Shown here: positions 1 to 5,094 of the stretch, one piece after another | Layout of the letters: every line of letters starts with the position of its first letter | Numbering within the stretch: position 1 is the stretch's first letter | Assembly (NCBI GenBank): GCA_003649085.1 | Contig: QMQV01000061.1 | Location: 1-8,871 of the forward strand | DNA length: 8,871 nucleotides | Reading direction: 5' to 3' | Source of the DNA: Thermoproteota archaeon | Lineage (GTDB): Archaea; Thermoproteota; Methanomethylicia; Methanomethylicales; B66-G16 | The notes under the pieces: generated by a model | Seen by the model: the letters and a program-made list of their open reading frames with translations, nothing else | What the model was told of the DNA's origin: nothing | The model's database searches: none | Program-made: the position numbers and the translations under genes

Positions 1-19
1 AGAGTATTTTCGATGAGCT

Positions 20-802
20 ATGAAGCTAGCTCTCATAGGATGCGGCAGATTAGGCTTTTCAATTCTACAAGGGCTTAGCAGAGCTGGCTTTTTAGATGTC
101 TCGGTTTTCGACGTAGACAAGTCCAAGGTTGATAAGGCGAAGTCTTTAGGCTTTAAGCCATGTCAAAGCTCAAGAGAAGCTGTTGAGCAAGCTGAAGCGG
201 TAATACTTTCAGTTAAACCAGCTGTTGTAGAACAAGCTTGCCAAGAGATTAGAGATTGTTGTATCGACAAGCTCTTAATATCGACGGCAGCAGCCACTAC
301 GCTGTCTAAGCTTAAGTCGTTAATGCCTCAATCATACGTTGTGAGGGTTATGCCTAACATCGCCGTCTCGCAAAACAGCTCAATAACCTTGTTGGCACAT
401 CCGCCTGATGCACCTGAAGAAGTCCTCGAAAAAGCAGTTAACATCTTCAAGCTTCTAGGCGAGGTCTTGGTCGTCGACGAAGAAGACCTCGAAAGAGCTA
501 CTGTGATAAGCGGCTCTGGACCAGCCTATATAGCCTACTTTACCGAAGCGCTTGTAAAAGCTGCCGTTTCAATAGGTCTTAATGAGCAGCTTGCTTTAAA
601 GCTCTCAACATTAACGCTTTCGGGAGCATCTAAGCTATTAGCCGAAGCTGGTATGTCTACGAGAGAAGTCATAGACGCTGTAGCTACGCCAGGAGGCTTA
701 ACGGCAAAAGCCCTAGAAACGCTCGACTCCCTTAAGCTAAAAGAAGGTTTCACGCAAGCTGTCTTAGAAGCGTATAAGAAGCTTCTATCGATAAGGCAAT
801 AA
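20..802 (+). CDS. proC: Pyrroline-5-carboxylate reductase
   Basis: This enzyme reduces 1-pyrroline-5-carboxylate to L-proline with NAD(P)H, the last step of proline synthesis, in the cytoplasm. The 260-residue product is of normal family length. Seen directly: an N-terminal Rossmann fold with GCGRLG (residues 7-12), VRVMPN (108-113), the SGSGPAY turn (164-170) and the C-terminal signature VATPGGLTAKALE (221-233), matching the family's usual V-x-S-PGGTT-x-x-GL region. The second beta strand ends in FDVD (residues 30-33); acidic residues here usually go with NADH rather than NADPH, which is an inference. It starts at ATG 19 bases into the window, so its promoter lies outside; no strong Shine-Dalgarno is visible. 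It converges on the carboxyltransferase gene with 5 bases between the two stop codons. Identification is firm. Confidence 0.95.
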   Translation: MKLALIGCGRLGFSILQGLSRAGFLDVSVFDVDKSKVDKAKSLGFKPCQSSREAVEQAEAVILSVKPAVVEQACQEIRDCCIDKLLISTAAATTLSKLKSLMPQSYVVRVMPNIAVSQNSSITLLAHPPDAPEEVLEKAVNIFKLLGEVLVVDEEDLERATVISGSGPAYIAYFTEALVKAAVSIGLNEQLALKLSTLTLSGASKLLAEAGMSTREVIDAVATPGGLTAKALETLDSLKLKEGFTQAVLEAYKKLLSIRQ

Positions 803-807
803 CCCAT

Positions 808-2298
808 CTACGTCTCTTCAAAAATTATCTCAAAAACCTCATCACCTATCATAACCCTAAGCTTTCTAGCTTTAGCAGTTATCGTAGCCGTAGTAGCTGA
901 TACAGACGTTGGGTTAACAGATGGCTTAGCTTCAGCTTCGACTTTAGGAGCTTGTAAAACTTCAACTTCCTTCTTAGCTTCCCCTCTTAAAAAAGCGAGA
1001 GCCTGCTGTGGAAATAGCGCATAAGACAGCAAATCTTCCTCCTTCCTAGCCAAAGCCTTAACCTCGTCAGGGATTTTATCTAGCACTGGTTCAAGAAGAT
1101 CTGCTGGCCTGACGTCAATAGGCTTTGAATCCCCTAAAACCCTCTTAACCAATTTCTCATCAATTGGAGCGGGAGGCCTTCCATAAAGCCCCTTAACGTA
1201 GTCTTCAAGCTCCCTAATAACGATCTCATACCTCTTGCCAGCCATCACGTTAACGACAGCTTGCGTACCTACAATTTGGCTTAGTGGGGTGACAAGTGGA
1301 GGATAGCCTAAATCTTTCCTAACCTCGTAAACCTCCTTCAAGACCTCTCCAAGCTTATCTAAAGCGTTATACTCCTTAAGCTGAGCAACTAGGTTTGACA
1401 TCATCCCGCCAGGTATTTGGTGAAAAACAACTTCAGGGTCAATTCTATCAGTATATTCAGATGCGTATTTCCTATACTTCTCGCGAAGCCTCCTAAAGTA
1501 TGCTGAAGCCTTAGCTAAAGCCTCTTCATTAAGTTTAAGTTCAAATTTGCTACCCTTTAACGCTACTAACAAGCTTTCAACAGCTGGCTGCGAAGTCCCA
1601 AACGCAAAGCCTGAGATGGCGGTATCTATGTACTCAGCTCCAGCTTCGAGAGCCTTCATGTAGTTTAGCGGACACAGCCCACACGTGCTGTGGCTATGCA
1701 CAGCAACAGGTAAACCGGTTTCTTCCCTAATGCCTTTGACCAAGTCGTATGCCATTGTGGGCGATAAAAGCCCAGCCATATCCTTAATCCTTATCGCATC
1801 AACTTCAAGAGCAGCTATCTCCCTAGCTACGCTAAGGTAGTGCTCTAACGTATGAACTGGGCTTATGGTATACACGACATCTCCGTGGACTTCAGCTCCA
1901 ACGCGCTTAGCAGTTTTAACAGCTACTCTCAAGTTTCTTACATCGTTTAAGGCATCGAAAATCCTGAACAAGTCTACTCCATTAGCGAAGGCTTTTTCAA
2001 CAAATTTCTCCACGACGTCATCCGGGTAGTTTTTGTAGCCAACGAGGTTTTGTCCTCTAAGCAACATAGCGGTCTTAGTTTTCTTAAGCCCGCTCTTTAT
2101 CCTTCGAATTCTCTCCCAAGGGTCTTCGTTTAGATACCTTAAGCAAGCATCAAAAGTTGCCCCGCCCCAAACCTCCATAGCGTAAAAGCCTATTTCATCC
2201 ATGGTCTCTAAGATCGCTAATATATCCTCCGTCGTCATCCTAGTCGCTATTAATGACTGCTGCCCATCCCTAGTAGTGGTATCGATTATCTTAACCAC
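808..2298 (-). CDS. pycB: Biotin-dependent carboxyltransferase subunit (pyruvate carboxylase B / oxaloacetate decarboxylase alpha type), no biotinyl domain
   Basis: This subunit moves a carboxyl group between carboxybiotin and pyruvate (or a related acceptor), so it serves pyruvate carboxylation, oxaloacetate decarboxylation or transcarboxylation. The HMGL-like TIM barrel occupies about residues 1-270: DTTTRDGQQS (6-15, metal-binding D11), RGQNLVGY (81-88), FRIFDALND (111-119), the lysine expected to be carbamylated in IRIKDMAGLL (K172) and metal ligands in HSHSTCG (H201, H203). The conserved carboxyltransferase domain follows to about 440, then an Ala/Pro/Val/Lys linker. The protein ends at residue 496 after a strand (RKLRVMIGDEVFEI) that normally leads into the biotinyl domain; no AMKM biotinylation motif is present. 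Archaeal PycB with a biotinyl domain is about 570 residues. The start is GTG, fixed by an in-frame stop directly upstream; a G-rich stretch (2311-2315) may aid ribosome binding. A separate carrier protein is presumably encoded elsewhere. The acceptor cannot be read from sequence. Confidence 0.9.
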   Translation of the reverse strand: MVKIIDTTTRDGQQSLIATRMTTEDILAILETMDEIGFYAMEVWGGATFDACLRYLNEDPWERIRRIKSGLKKTKTAMLLRGQNLVGYKNYPDDVVEKFVEKAFANGVDLFRIFDALNDVRNLRVAVKTAKRVGAEVHGDVVYTISPVHTLEHYLSVAREIAALEVDAIRIKDMAGLLSPTMAYDLVKGIREETGLPVAVHSHSTCGLCPLNYMKALEAGAEYIDTAISGFAFGTSQPAVESLLVALKGSKFELKLNEEALAKASAYFRRLREKYRKYASEYTDRIDPEVVFHQIPGGMMSNLVAQLKEYNALDKLGEVLKEVYEVRKDLGYPPLVTPLSQIVGTQAVVNVMAGKRYEIVIRELEDYVKGLYGRPPAPIDEKLVKRVLGDSKPIDVRPADLLEPVLDKIPDEVKALARKEEDLLSYALFPQQALAFLRGEAKKEVEVLQAPKVEAEAKPSVNPTSVSATTATITAKARKLRVMIGDEVFEIIFEET

Positions 2299-2352
2299 TT
2301 AGCTTAAGATCCCCCACTTATCAATCAAACTTTCTCTTTCTATCGCATGCGC

Positions 2353-2363
2353 TATATTAAAAA
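2353..2363 (-). promoter_or_regulatory. Probable TATA box of the carboxyltransferase gene
   Basis: Read on the minus strand this is TTTTTAATATA, preceded by a purine-rich stretch that could be a B-recognition element. It lies about 55 bases before the GTG start, which predicts a transcript starting near 2330 with a leader of about 30 bases. This is assigned by position and A/T composition only. Confidence 0.5.
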
Positions 2364-2461
2364 GCTTTACTGTTACATTAAGGAAAGTTTACATGTCTGT
2401 TAACTTGATAAGCTAAGGGCGGCTTAAGAAGTTCAATATATCCACTTAACATTTTAAACAG

Positions 2462-2473
2462 TTAAATAAAAAG
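2462..2473 (-). terminator. Possible poly-T transcription terminator
   Basis: On the minus strand, just after the TAA stop of the flavoprotein-SCP2 chimera, the DNA reads CTTTTTATTTAAC. Archaeal RNA polymerase commonly terminates at short T runs without a hairpin, and the next gene downstream (carboxyltransferase) appears to have its own promoter. Support is composition and position only. Confidence 0.4.
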
Positions 2474-2481
2474 CCATAGCG

Positions 2482-2832
2482 TTATCCAAACAACTCTCTA
2501 AACCTCTTCAATGCTCTCCAGTCTCCCTCAACCCGATACTCCCTCTTGAAAAACGCGGTTACAGGGTTTACTTCACCTCTAGCTACGCCAAGCCATACTC
2601 GGCTAGGAGTTGTGACGACGACATTGGGCTTCTCATGCTCTCCTTCGCAGAAAACGCATTTACCTTCAATAAAGCAGCTATCACAACCCATACAGTATCT
2701 TATGTCGTAGTCAACGAGAGAGATAAGCTTAGTATCGGCTCCTTTCGCAGCACAAGAGTTTAAGAACATTTCAAGAAGCTTGTAAGTATTACCTCTCCTT
2801 CTAGGACTACCGTTTATGCCCAATATGAACAA
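2482..2832 (-). CDS. Chimeric flavoprotein-SCP2 remnant (internally deleted)
   Basis: The 116-residue product joins two partial domains. Residues 1-59 match the start of iron-sulfur flavoproteins of the NADPH-dependent FMN reductase fold: MFILGINGSPRRRGNT with the FMN phosphate-binding GSPRxxGNT loop, then the compact cluster motif C47-C50-C53-C59. Residues from about 63 to 116 (EGEHEKPNVVV, RGEVNPVTAFF, REYRVEGDW) look instead like the last half of an SCP2 sterol-transfer domain. A full flavodoxin-like domain is about 180-200 residues and SCP2 about 100, so roughly 170 residues appear to be missing between the halves, with the frame kept. Translation signals are intact: GGAGAG (2840-2845) sits 7 bases before a TTG start. 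It is probably unable to form a complete flavodoxin fold; it may be a relic or keep only an iron-sulfur cluster. Domain calls are by eye. Confidence 0.7.
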   Translation of the reverse strand: MFILGINGSPRRRGNTYKLLEMFLNSCAAKGADTKLISLVDYDIRYCMGCDSCFIEGKCVFCEGEHEKPNVVVTTPSRVWLGVARGEVNPVTAFFKREYRVEGDWRALKRFRELFG

Positions 2833-2839
2833 AGCTCTC

Positions 2840-2845
2840 CTCTCC
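2840..2845 (-). promoter_or_regulatory. Ribosome binding site selecting the TTG start of the chimera
   Basis: Minus-strand GGAGAG, in a longer purine run AGGAGAGGAGAG, is 7 bases before TTG at 2830-2832. It matches the start expected from the flavoprotein family (the product then begins MFILGINGSPR). Confidence 0.7.
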
Positions 2846-2870
2846 TAAAAGGGAAACAGCTTCTACCATG

Positions 2871-2879
2871 CTTAAAAGC
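2871..2879 (-). promoter_or_regulatory. Possible TATA-like box of the chimeric flavoprotein gene
   Basis: Minus-strand GCTTTTAAG lies about 40 bases before the TTG start, giving a predicted transcript start near 2850 and a leader of about 18 bases that still contains the ribosome site. The rest of the gap 2833-2993 is A/T-rich and shows no coding potential or clear structure. Confidence 0.35.
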
Positions 2880-2993
2880 TAATGAAAAACTCTCACATTA
2901 AGAGCATCATACCTCATCATGAAGCCTAAAAGAGAAAAAGCCTGATGCAATCTGTATCTCTTTGATACCTAACTTTTCTTGATTTCTAAGTCT

Positions 2994-3596
2994 TCAGCCT
3001 TTCCTTCTCAAGAGTAGAACTGCTTGCGAGTATACTTGATCTCCGTGTTCTTGTGCTCTTTCTAAGAAGTAGTTTTCGTCAAAGTCTCCTACTTTAACGC
3101 GATGTACGAAAAGGCTCACTGCTCTCGTGAGGTTTTTAAGCATCATGTCAGCGTTGTTCCTTTTCTTAGCGTCCAAGGCTCCAGCTAAATGTAAAACAAC
3201 TAAGTCTTCTGGTGAAAGAATAAAAAGCGTCCCTATCTTCTTCAACCTTAAAGACCTTCGCCTAATCTCAGCTCTCCTCGTATACTTAAAGTAAAGAGGG
3301 TCAACAAGGTCAATCCTCTGCCCCTTAACATGCACTCTATACATCCAATGACCCACATCAAGAGGCTCCACTTGATAGCCTTGAGGAGCTAGATGCTGGA
3401 GCAGATCAGAAACCTTGCCTTCCTCACCTCTCAACCTCACCAAGAAGTCGACATCATGTGTGGTTTCAGGAGTAGCATAGAAGTTGTAAGCCAACCTACC
3501 TATAAGAGCGTACTCCGGAAAATACCTCTCAAGAACCCTCTTCTTAAAAACTCTAACTGCTTCTCGAAGCCGCCACTCAGGCGAAGAAACAGCTAT
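2994..3596 (-). CDS. AbiEii/MNT-like nucleotidyltransferase, apparent ATA start
   Basis: The product is a minimal nucleotidyltransferase-fold protein of the kind found in AbiEii/MenT-type toxin systems. Counting from ATA at 3594-3596 it is 200 residues: a basic N-terminal helix (8-24), the first fold motif LIGRLAYNFYATPETTHDVDFLV (31-53) with the metal-binding pair D48-x-D50, a third candidate acid in RIDLVD (D96), and a C-terminal PEDLVVLHL helical part. The only conventional in-frame start is TTG at 3492-3494, which would delete the first 34 residues including G33 of the motif; no ATG, GTG or TTG lies between it and the preceding stop. A strong GGAGGGAG is exactly 7 bases before the ATA, so ATA is either a rare start or a mutated ATG. 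The motif has GR where the family normally has GG or GS, so activity is doubtful. It follows the small gene at 3612-3932 in one operon and reads in the same frame, one stop codon apart. Confidence 0.7.
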   Translation of the reverse strand: MAVSSPEWRLREAVRVFKKRVLERYFPEYALIGRLAYNFYATPETTHDVDFLVRLRGEEGKVSDLLQHLAPQGYQVEPLDVGHWMYRVHVKGQRIDLVDPLYFKYTRRAEIRRRSLRLKKIGTLFILSPEDLVVLHLAGALDAKKRNNADMMLKNLTRAVSLFVHRVKVGDFDENYFLERAQEHGDQVYSQAVLLLRRKG

Positions 3597-3603
3597 ACAA
3601 AAG

Positions 3604-3611
3604 CTCCCTCC
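3604..3611 (-). promoter_or_regulatory. Ribosome binding site before the ATA codon of the nucleotidyltransferase
   Basis: Minus-strand GGAGGGAG begins directly after the TAA of the upstream gene. Seven bases further on is ATA (3594-3596), in frame with the conserved N-terminal helix. TTG at 3597-3599 shifted by one frame hits a stop after seven codons, so it cannot be the start. The site strongly implies translation begins upstream of the conventional TTG at 3494. Confidence 0.75.
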
Positions 3612-3932
3612 TTAACTTTTCGCTTGAAATGTTGAATGGGCTTCCCTTGACATCTCCTCAAGCTCTTTATAAGCGTTAACAGCCCAGCCCATTGCACATT
3701 CTTCACATGTCATCCTAGTCTCGGAATCCATCATCTTCAAGTAATCAGCCAATATCTCTTGATGTAAGCTAAGCTTAGAAGACCTTAACATAGACTCAAG
3801 ATACATTAAAAACGTAGCCCGCGTTAACGGTTCACTAGGAAGCTTACCTAAATAAAACCTCCTAGGTCTACCTCTAAGAGGGTCATACAGCGTGGCGTAA
3901 AGATACTCACCCACCTTCTGTAGCTCAACCAA
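3612..3932 (-). CDS. Small protein of unrecognised family, first gene of the nucleotidyltransferase pair (possible antitoxin)
   Basis: I do not recognise a named family. The 106-residue product begins with a basic, strand-rich part (residues 1-32, ending FYLGKLP), recalling small archaeal proteins with a Y-x-Y...YLGK pattern. A mostly helical, charged remainder follows, with a CEEC pair (C76, C79) that could bind metal. It is the first gene of a two-gene operon with the nucleotidyltransferase, 15 bases from its proposed ATA start, the usual order for a type IV-like AbiE antitoxin and toxin; that role is inference from context. The start is TTG at 3930-3932, as an in-frame TAG lies two codons upstream; GGTG at 3941-3944 is a partial ribosome site and the leader is predicted to be very short. 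Confidence 0.65.
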   Translation of the reverse strand: MVELQKVGEYLYATLYDPLRGRPRRFYLGKLPSEPLTRATFLMYLESMLRSSKLSLHQEILADYLKMMDSETRMTCEECAMGWAVNAYKELEEMSREAHSTFQAKS

Positions 3933-3965
3933 ATGCTACACCAGAAATATACTAAAGCTCAATAG

Positions 3966-3974
3966 TATAAAATA
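3966..3974 (-). promoter_or_regulatory. Probable TATA box of the nucleotidyltransferase operon
   Basis: Minus-strand TATTTTATA (core TTTTATAC) lies about 37 bases before the TTG start at 3932. The predicted transcript start is near 3944, leaving a leader of about 12 bases. The 164-base gap 3933-4096 is shared with the divergent membrane-protein gene; apart from this and one weaker A/T box nothing else stands out. Confidence 0.5.
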
Positions 3975-4049
3975 CTTGCGGAATTTTCTTTGTACAAAAA
4001 CATTCTCACCCATATTTTTAGCCACCTTATGTTCATTGCAAAGTCTAGA

Positions 4050-4056
4050 AATAAAA
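4050..4056 (+). promoter_or_regulatory. Possible TATA-like box of the PH-domain membrane protein gene
   Basis: The sequence AATAAAA, preceded by purines (TAGA), is about 50 bases before the chosen ATG and would place the transcript start near 4080. No good Shine-Dalgarno follows. The assignment is weak and rests on composition and position. Confidence 0.3.
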
Positions 4057-4105
4057 ACTGGTTTGTTACGTTACACTTTTCATGGGTTGATTTTGTTTGA
4101 ATGTG

Positions 4106-4606
4106 ATGAGATTTAATGCTAGCTATGGCTCAGCTGTAAAAGTTATTACGATAGCTACTTTCTCAATTTTAGCGTTTTTAAATGCGCTATTCCTAGCTCT
4201 ATGTTTAAGAAAAGTAGTTCCAATATACCCTTTCCTGTTTATGTTGACGTTTTCAACAGCTTTTATGGCTTTAGGCTACGCTTTTTCGCCTCGCTGCTAT
4301 GAGCTAACGAAAAGCGAGCTTGTTGTTAAGAGAGCTTTGAGATGCGTTCGCATACCCTATCATAAGGTCGTTGAGGTAAAGCCTCTAAGCTCATTATCTT
4401 TAAAGCATATCAGGCTTTTTGGCATGGGAGGGCTTTTCGGCTTTTACGGTCTCTACTACGTATCAGGTTTGGGAAAACTATGGCTTTACATAACCAAGTG
4501 GAAGAACTTGGTTTTAGTTAAAGCTGTGGATAAAAGCTACGTGTTAAGCCCAGATGACCGAGAAGGCTTCATCAAAGCTTTAAGTGACGTGCTTACTCAT
4601 CGCTAG
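4106..4606 (+). CDS. Two-helix membrane protein with bacterial-PH-like domain
   Basis: A 166-residue product with two hydrophobic helices near the N-terminus (about 12-34 and 39-61), a short turn, then a cytosolic part that fits the bacterial PH (bPH_5/DUF304-like) pattern: YELTKSELVVKR, IPYHKVVEVKPL, a glycine-rich FGMGGLFGFYGLYYVSG strand pair, VLVKAVDKSYVLSPDD and a final helix GFIKALSDVL. Such proteins are membrane-anchored and of unknown function. The ATG was chosen by convention; in-frame TTG (4097) and GTG (4103) just upstream would add three or one residues, and no ribosome site discriminates between them. It stands alone between divergent and downstream promoters, 75 bases before the polyferredoxin operon, which seems to have its own TATA box, so no functional link to it is claimed. 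Confidence 0.75.
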   Translation: MRFNASYGSAVKVITIATFSILAFLNALFLALCLRKVVPIYPFLFMLTFSTAFMALGYAFSPRCYELTKSELVVKRALRCVRIPYHKVVEVKPLSSLSLKHIRLFGMGGLFGFYGLYYVSGLGKLWLYITKWKNLVLVKAVDKSYVLSPDDREGFIKALSDVLTHR

Positions 4607-4630
4607 TTACGCCGTTCTGCTGGAAAAACG

Positions 4631-4637
4631 TTTAATA
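4631..4637 (+). promoter_or_regulatory. Probable TATA box of the polyferredoxin-AOR operon
   Basis: TTTAATA, preceded by an A-rich AAAAACG element, lies about 48 bases before the TTG start. It predicts a transcript start near 4660, leaving a short leader that contains the ribosome site at 4670. Confidence 0.5.
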
Positions 4638-4669
4638 GATGTTCTAAGTAGGTTTAATGAGCTTTCGTA

Positions 4670-4674
4670 GGAGG
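4670..4674 (+). promoter_or_regulatory. Ribosome binding site selecting the TTG start of the polyferredoxin
   Basis: GGAGG followed by a 7-base spacer and TTG at 4682-4684. It supports TTG over later ATG or GTG codons and sets the spacing seen at several other genes here. Confidence 0.8.
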
Positions 4675-4681
4675 CTAGGCA

Positions 4682-5080
4682 TTGACGCGCATCGCTGTCG
4701 ATGAGAGCAAGTGCGTAGGCTGCCATATCTGTGAGCTCATATGCTCAATTTACCACTTTAAAGTTAATAACCCGAAAAAAGCGAGTATCAAAGTGTTGTC
4801 TAAGTATCCATCAAGCATAGGCTACGAAATACACGTTTGTAGACAATGCGAAGAGATGTTCTGCGCAGCCGTTTGCCCGGTTAACGCCATTAAGAGGGTC
4901 AACGGTGTCGTGATAATAGACCACGAGGTTTGTACAAGCTGCTATGCTTGTGCACAAGCTTGTCCATATAACGCGATCTTCATCCACAAAGAGGTGGGCA
5001 AGCCGATAAAATGCGATTTATGCTCAGGTAACCCGCAGTGTGTTCCTAGATGTCCGCTTGGAGCTCTAAAAATAGCATAG
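4682..5080 (+). CDS. Polyferredoxin with four [4Fe-4S] sites, electron-transfer partner of AOR
   Basis: A 132-residue iron-sulfur protein of the HycB/DmsB-like type, expected to relay electrons in the cytoplasm. Sixteen cysteines form four cluster motifs: C11-C14-C17-C21, C53-C56-C61-C65, C84-C87-C90-C94 and C111-C114-C120-C124, three of them ending in the classic CP. The pattern of alternating ferredoxin and looser motifs is typical of four-cluster electron-transfer subunits paired with molybdopterin or tungstopterin enzymes. The start is TTG, fixed by GGAGG 7 bases upstream. It is the first gene of an operon with the AOR-family oxidoreductase, which begins 14 bases after its stop, so its likely job is to accept electrons from that enzyme and pass them to ferredoxin or another carrier. 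It has no signal peptide or membrane segment. Confidence 0.9.
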   Translation: MTRIAVDESKCVGCHICELICSIYHFKVNNPKKASIKVLSKYPSSIGYEIHVCRQCEEMFCAAVCPVNAIKRVNGVVIIDHEVCTSCYACAQACPYNAIFIHKEVGKPIKCDLCSGNPQCVPRCPLGALKIA

Positions 5081-5081
5081 C

Positions 5082-5087
5082 GGAGGG
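5082..5087 (+). promoter_or_regulatory. Ribosome binding site deciding the GTG start of the AOR gene
   Basis: GGAGGG lies 7 bases before GTG at 5095-5097. The frame is also open to an ATG at 5050, but that would overlap the polyferredoxin and add 15 residues not seen in the family, so the GTG start (product beginning VLYGYMDKVARIDLS) is preferred. Confidence 0.85.
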
Positions 5088-5094
5088 CTTTGTT

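Noticed and set aside
535..807. A 90-codon open frame on the minus strand after the carboxyltransferase, considered as a possible lost biotinyl domain.
   Set aside because: It lies opposite proC, has no AMKM or MKM motif and reads as a Ser/Ala-rich shadow of the proC frame.
3393..3635. An 80-codon plus-strand frame opposite the nucleotidyltransferase.
   Set aside because: The minus-strand frame has clear motifs throughout; the plus-strand product is low in structure and has no ribosome site.
5050..5094. An earlier ATG start for the AOR gene.
   Set aside because: It overlaps the polyferredoxin end, adds 15 residues not typical of the family, and lacks a ribosome site, whereas GTG 5095 has GGAGGG 7 bases upstream.
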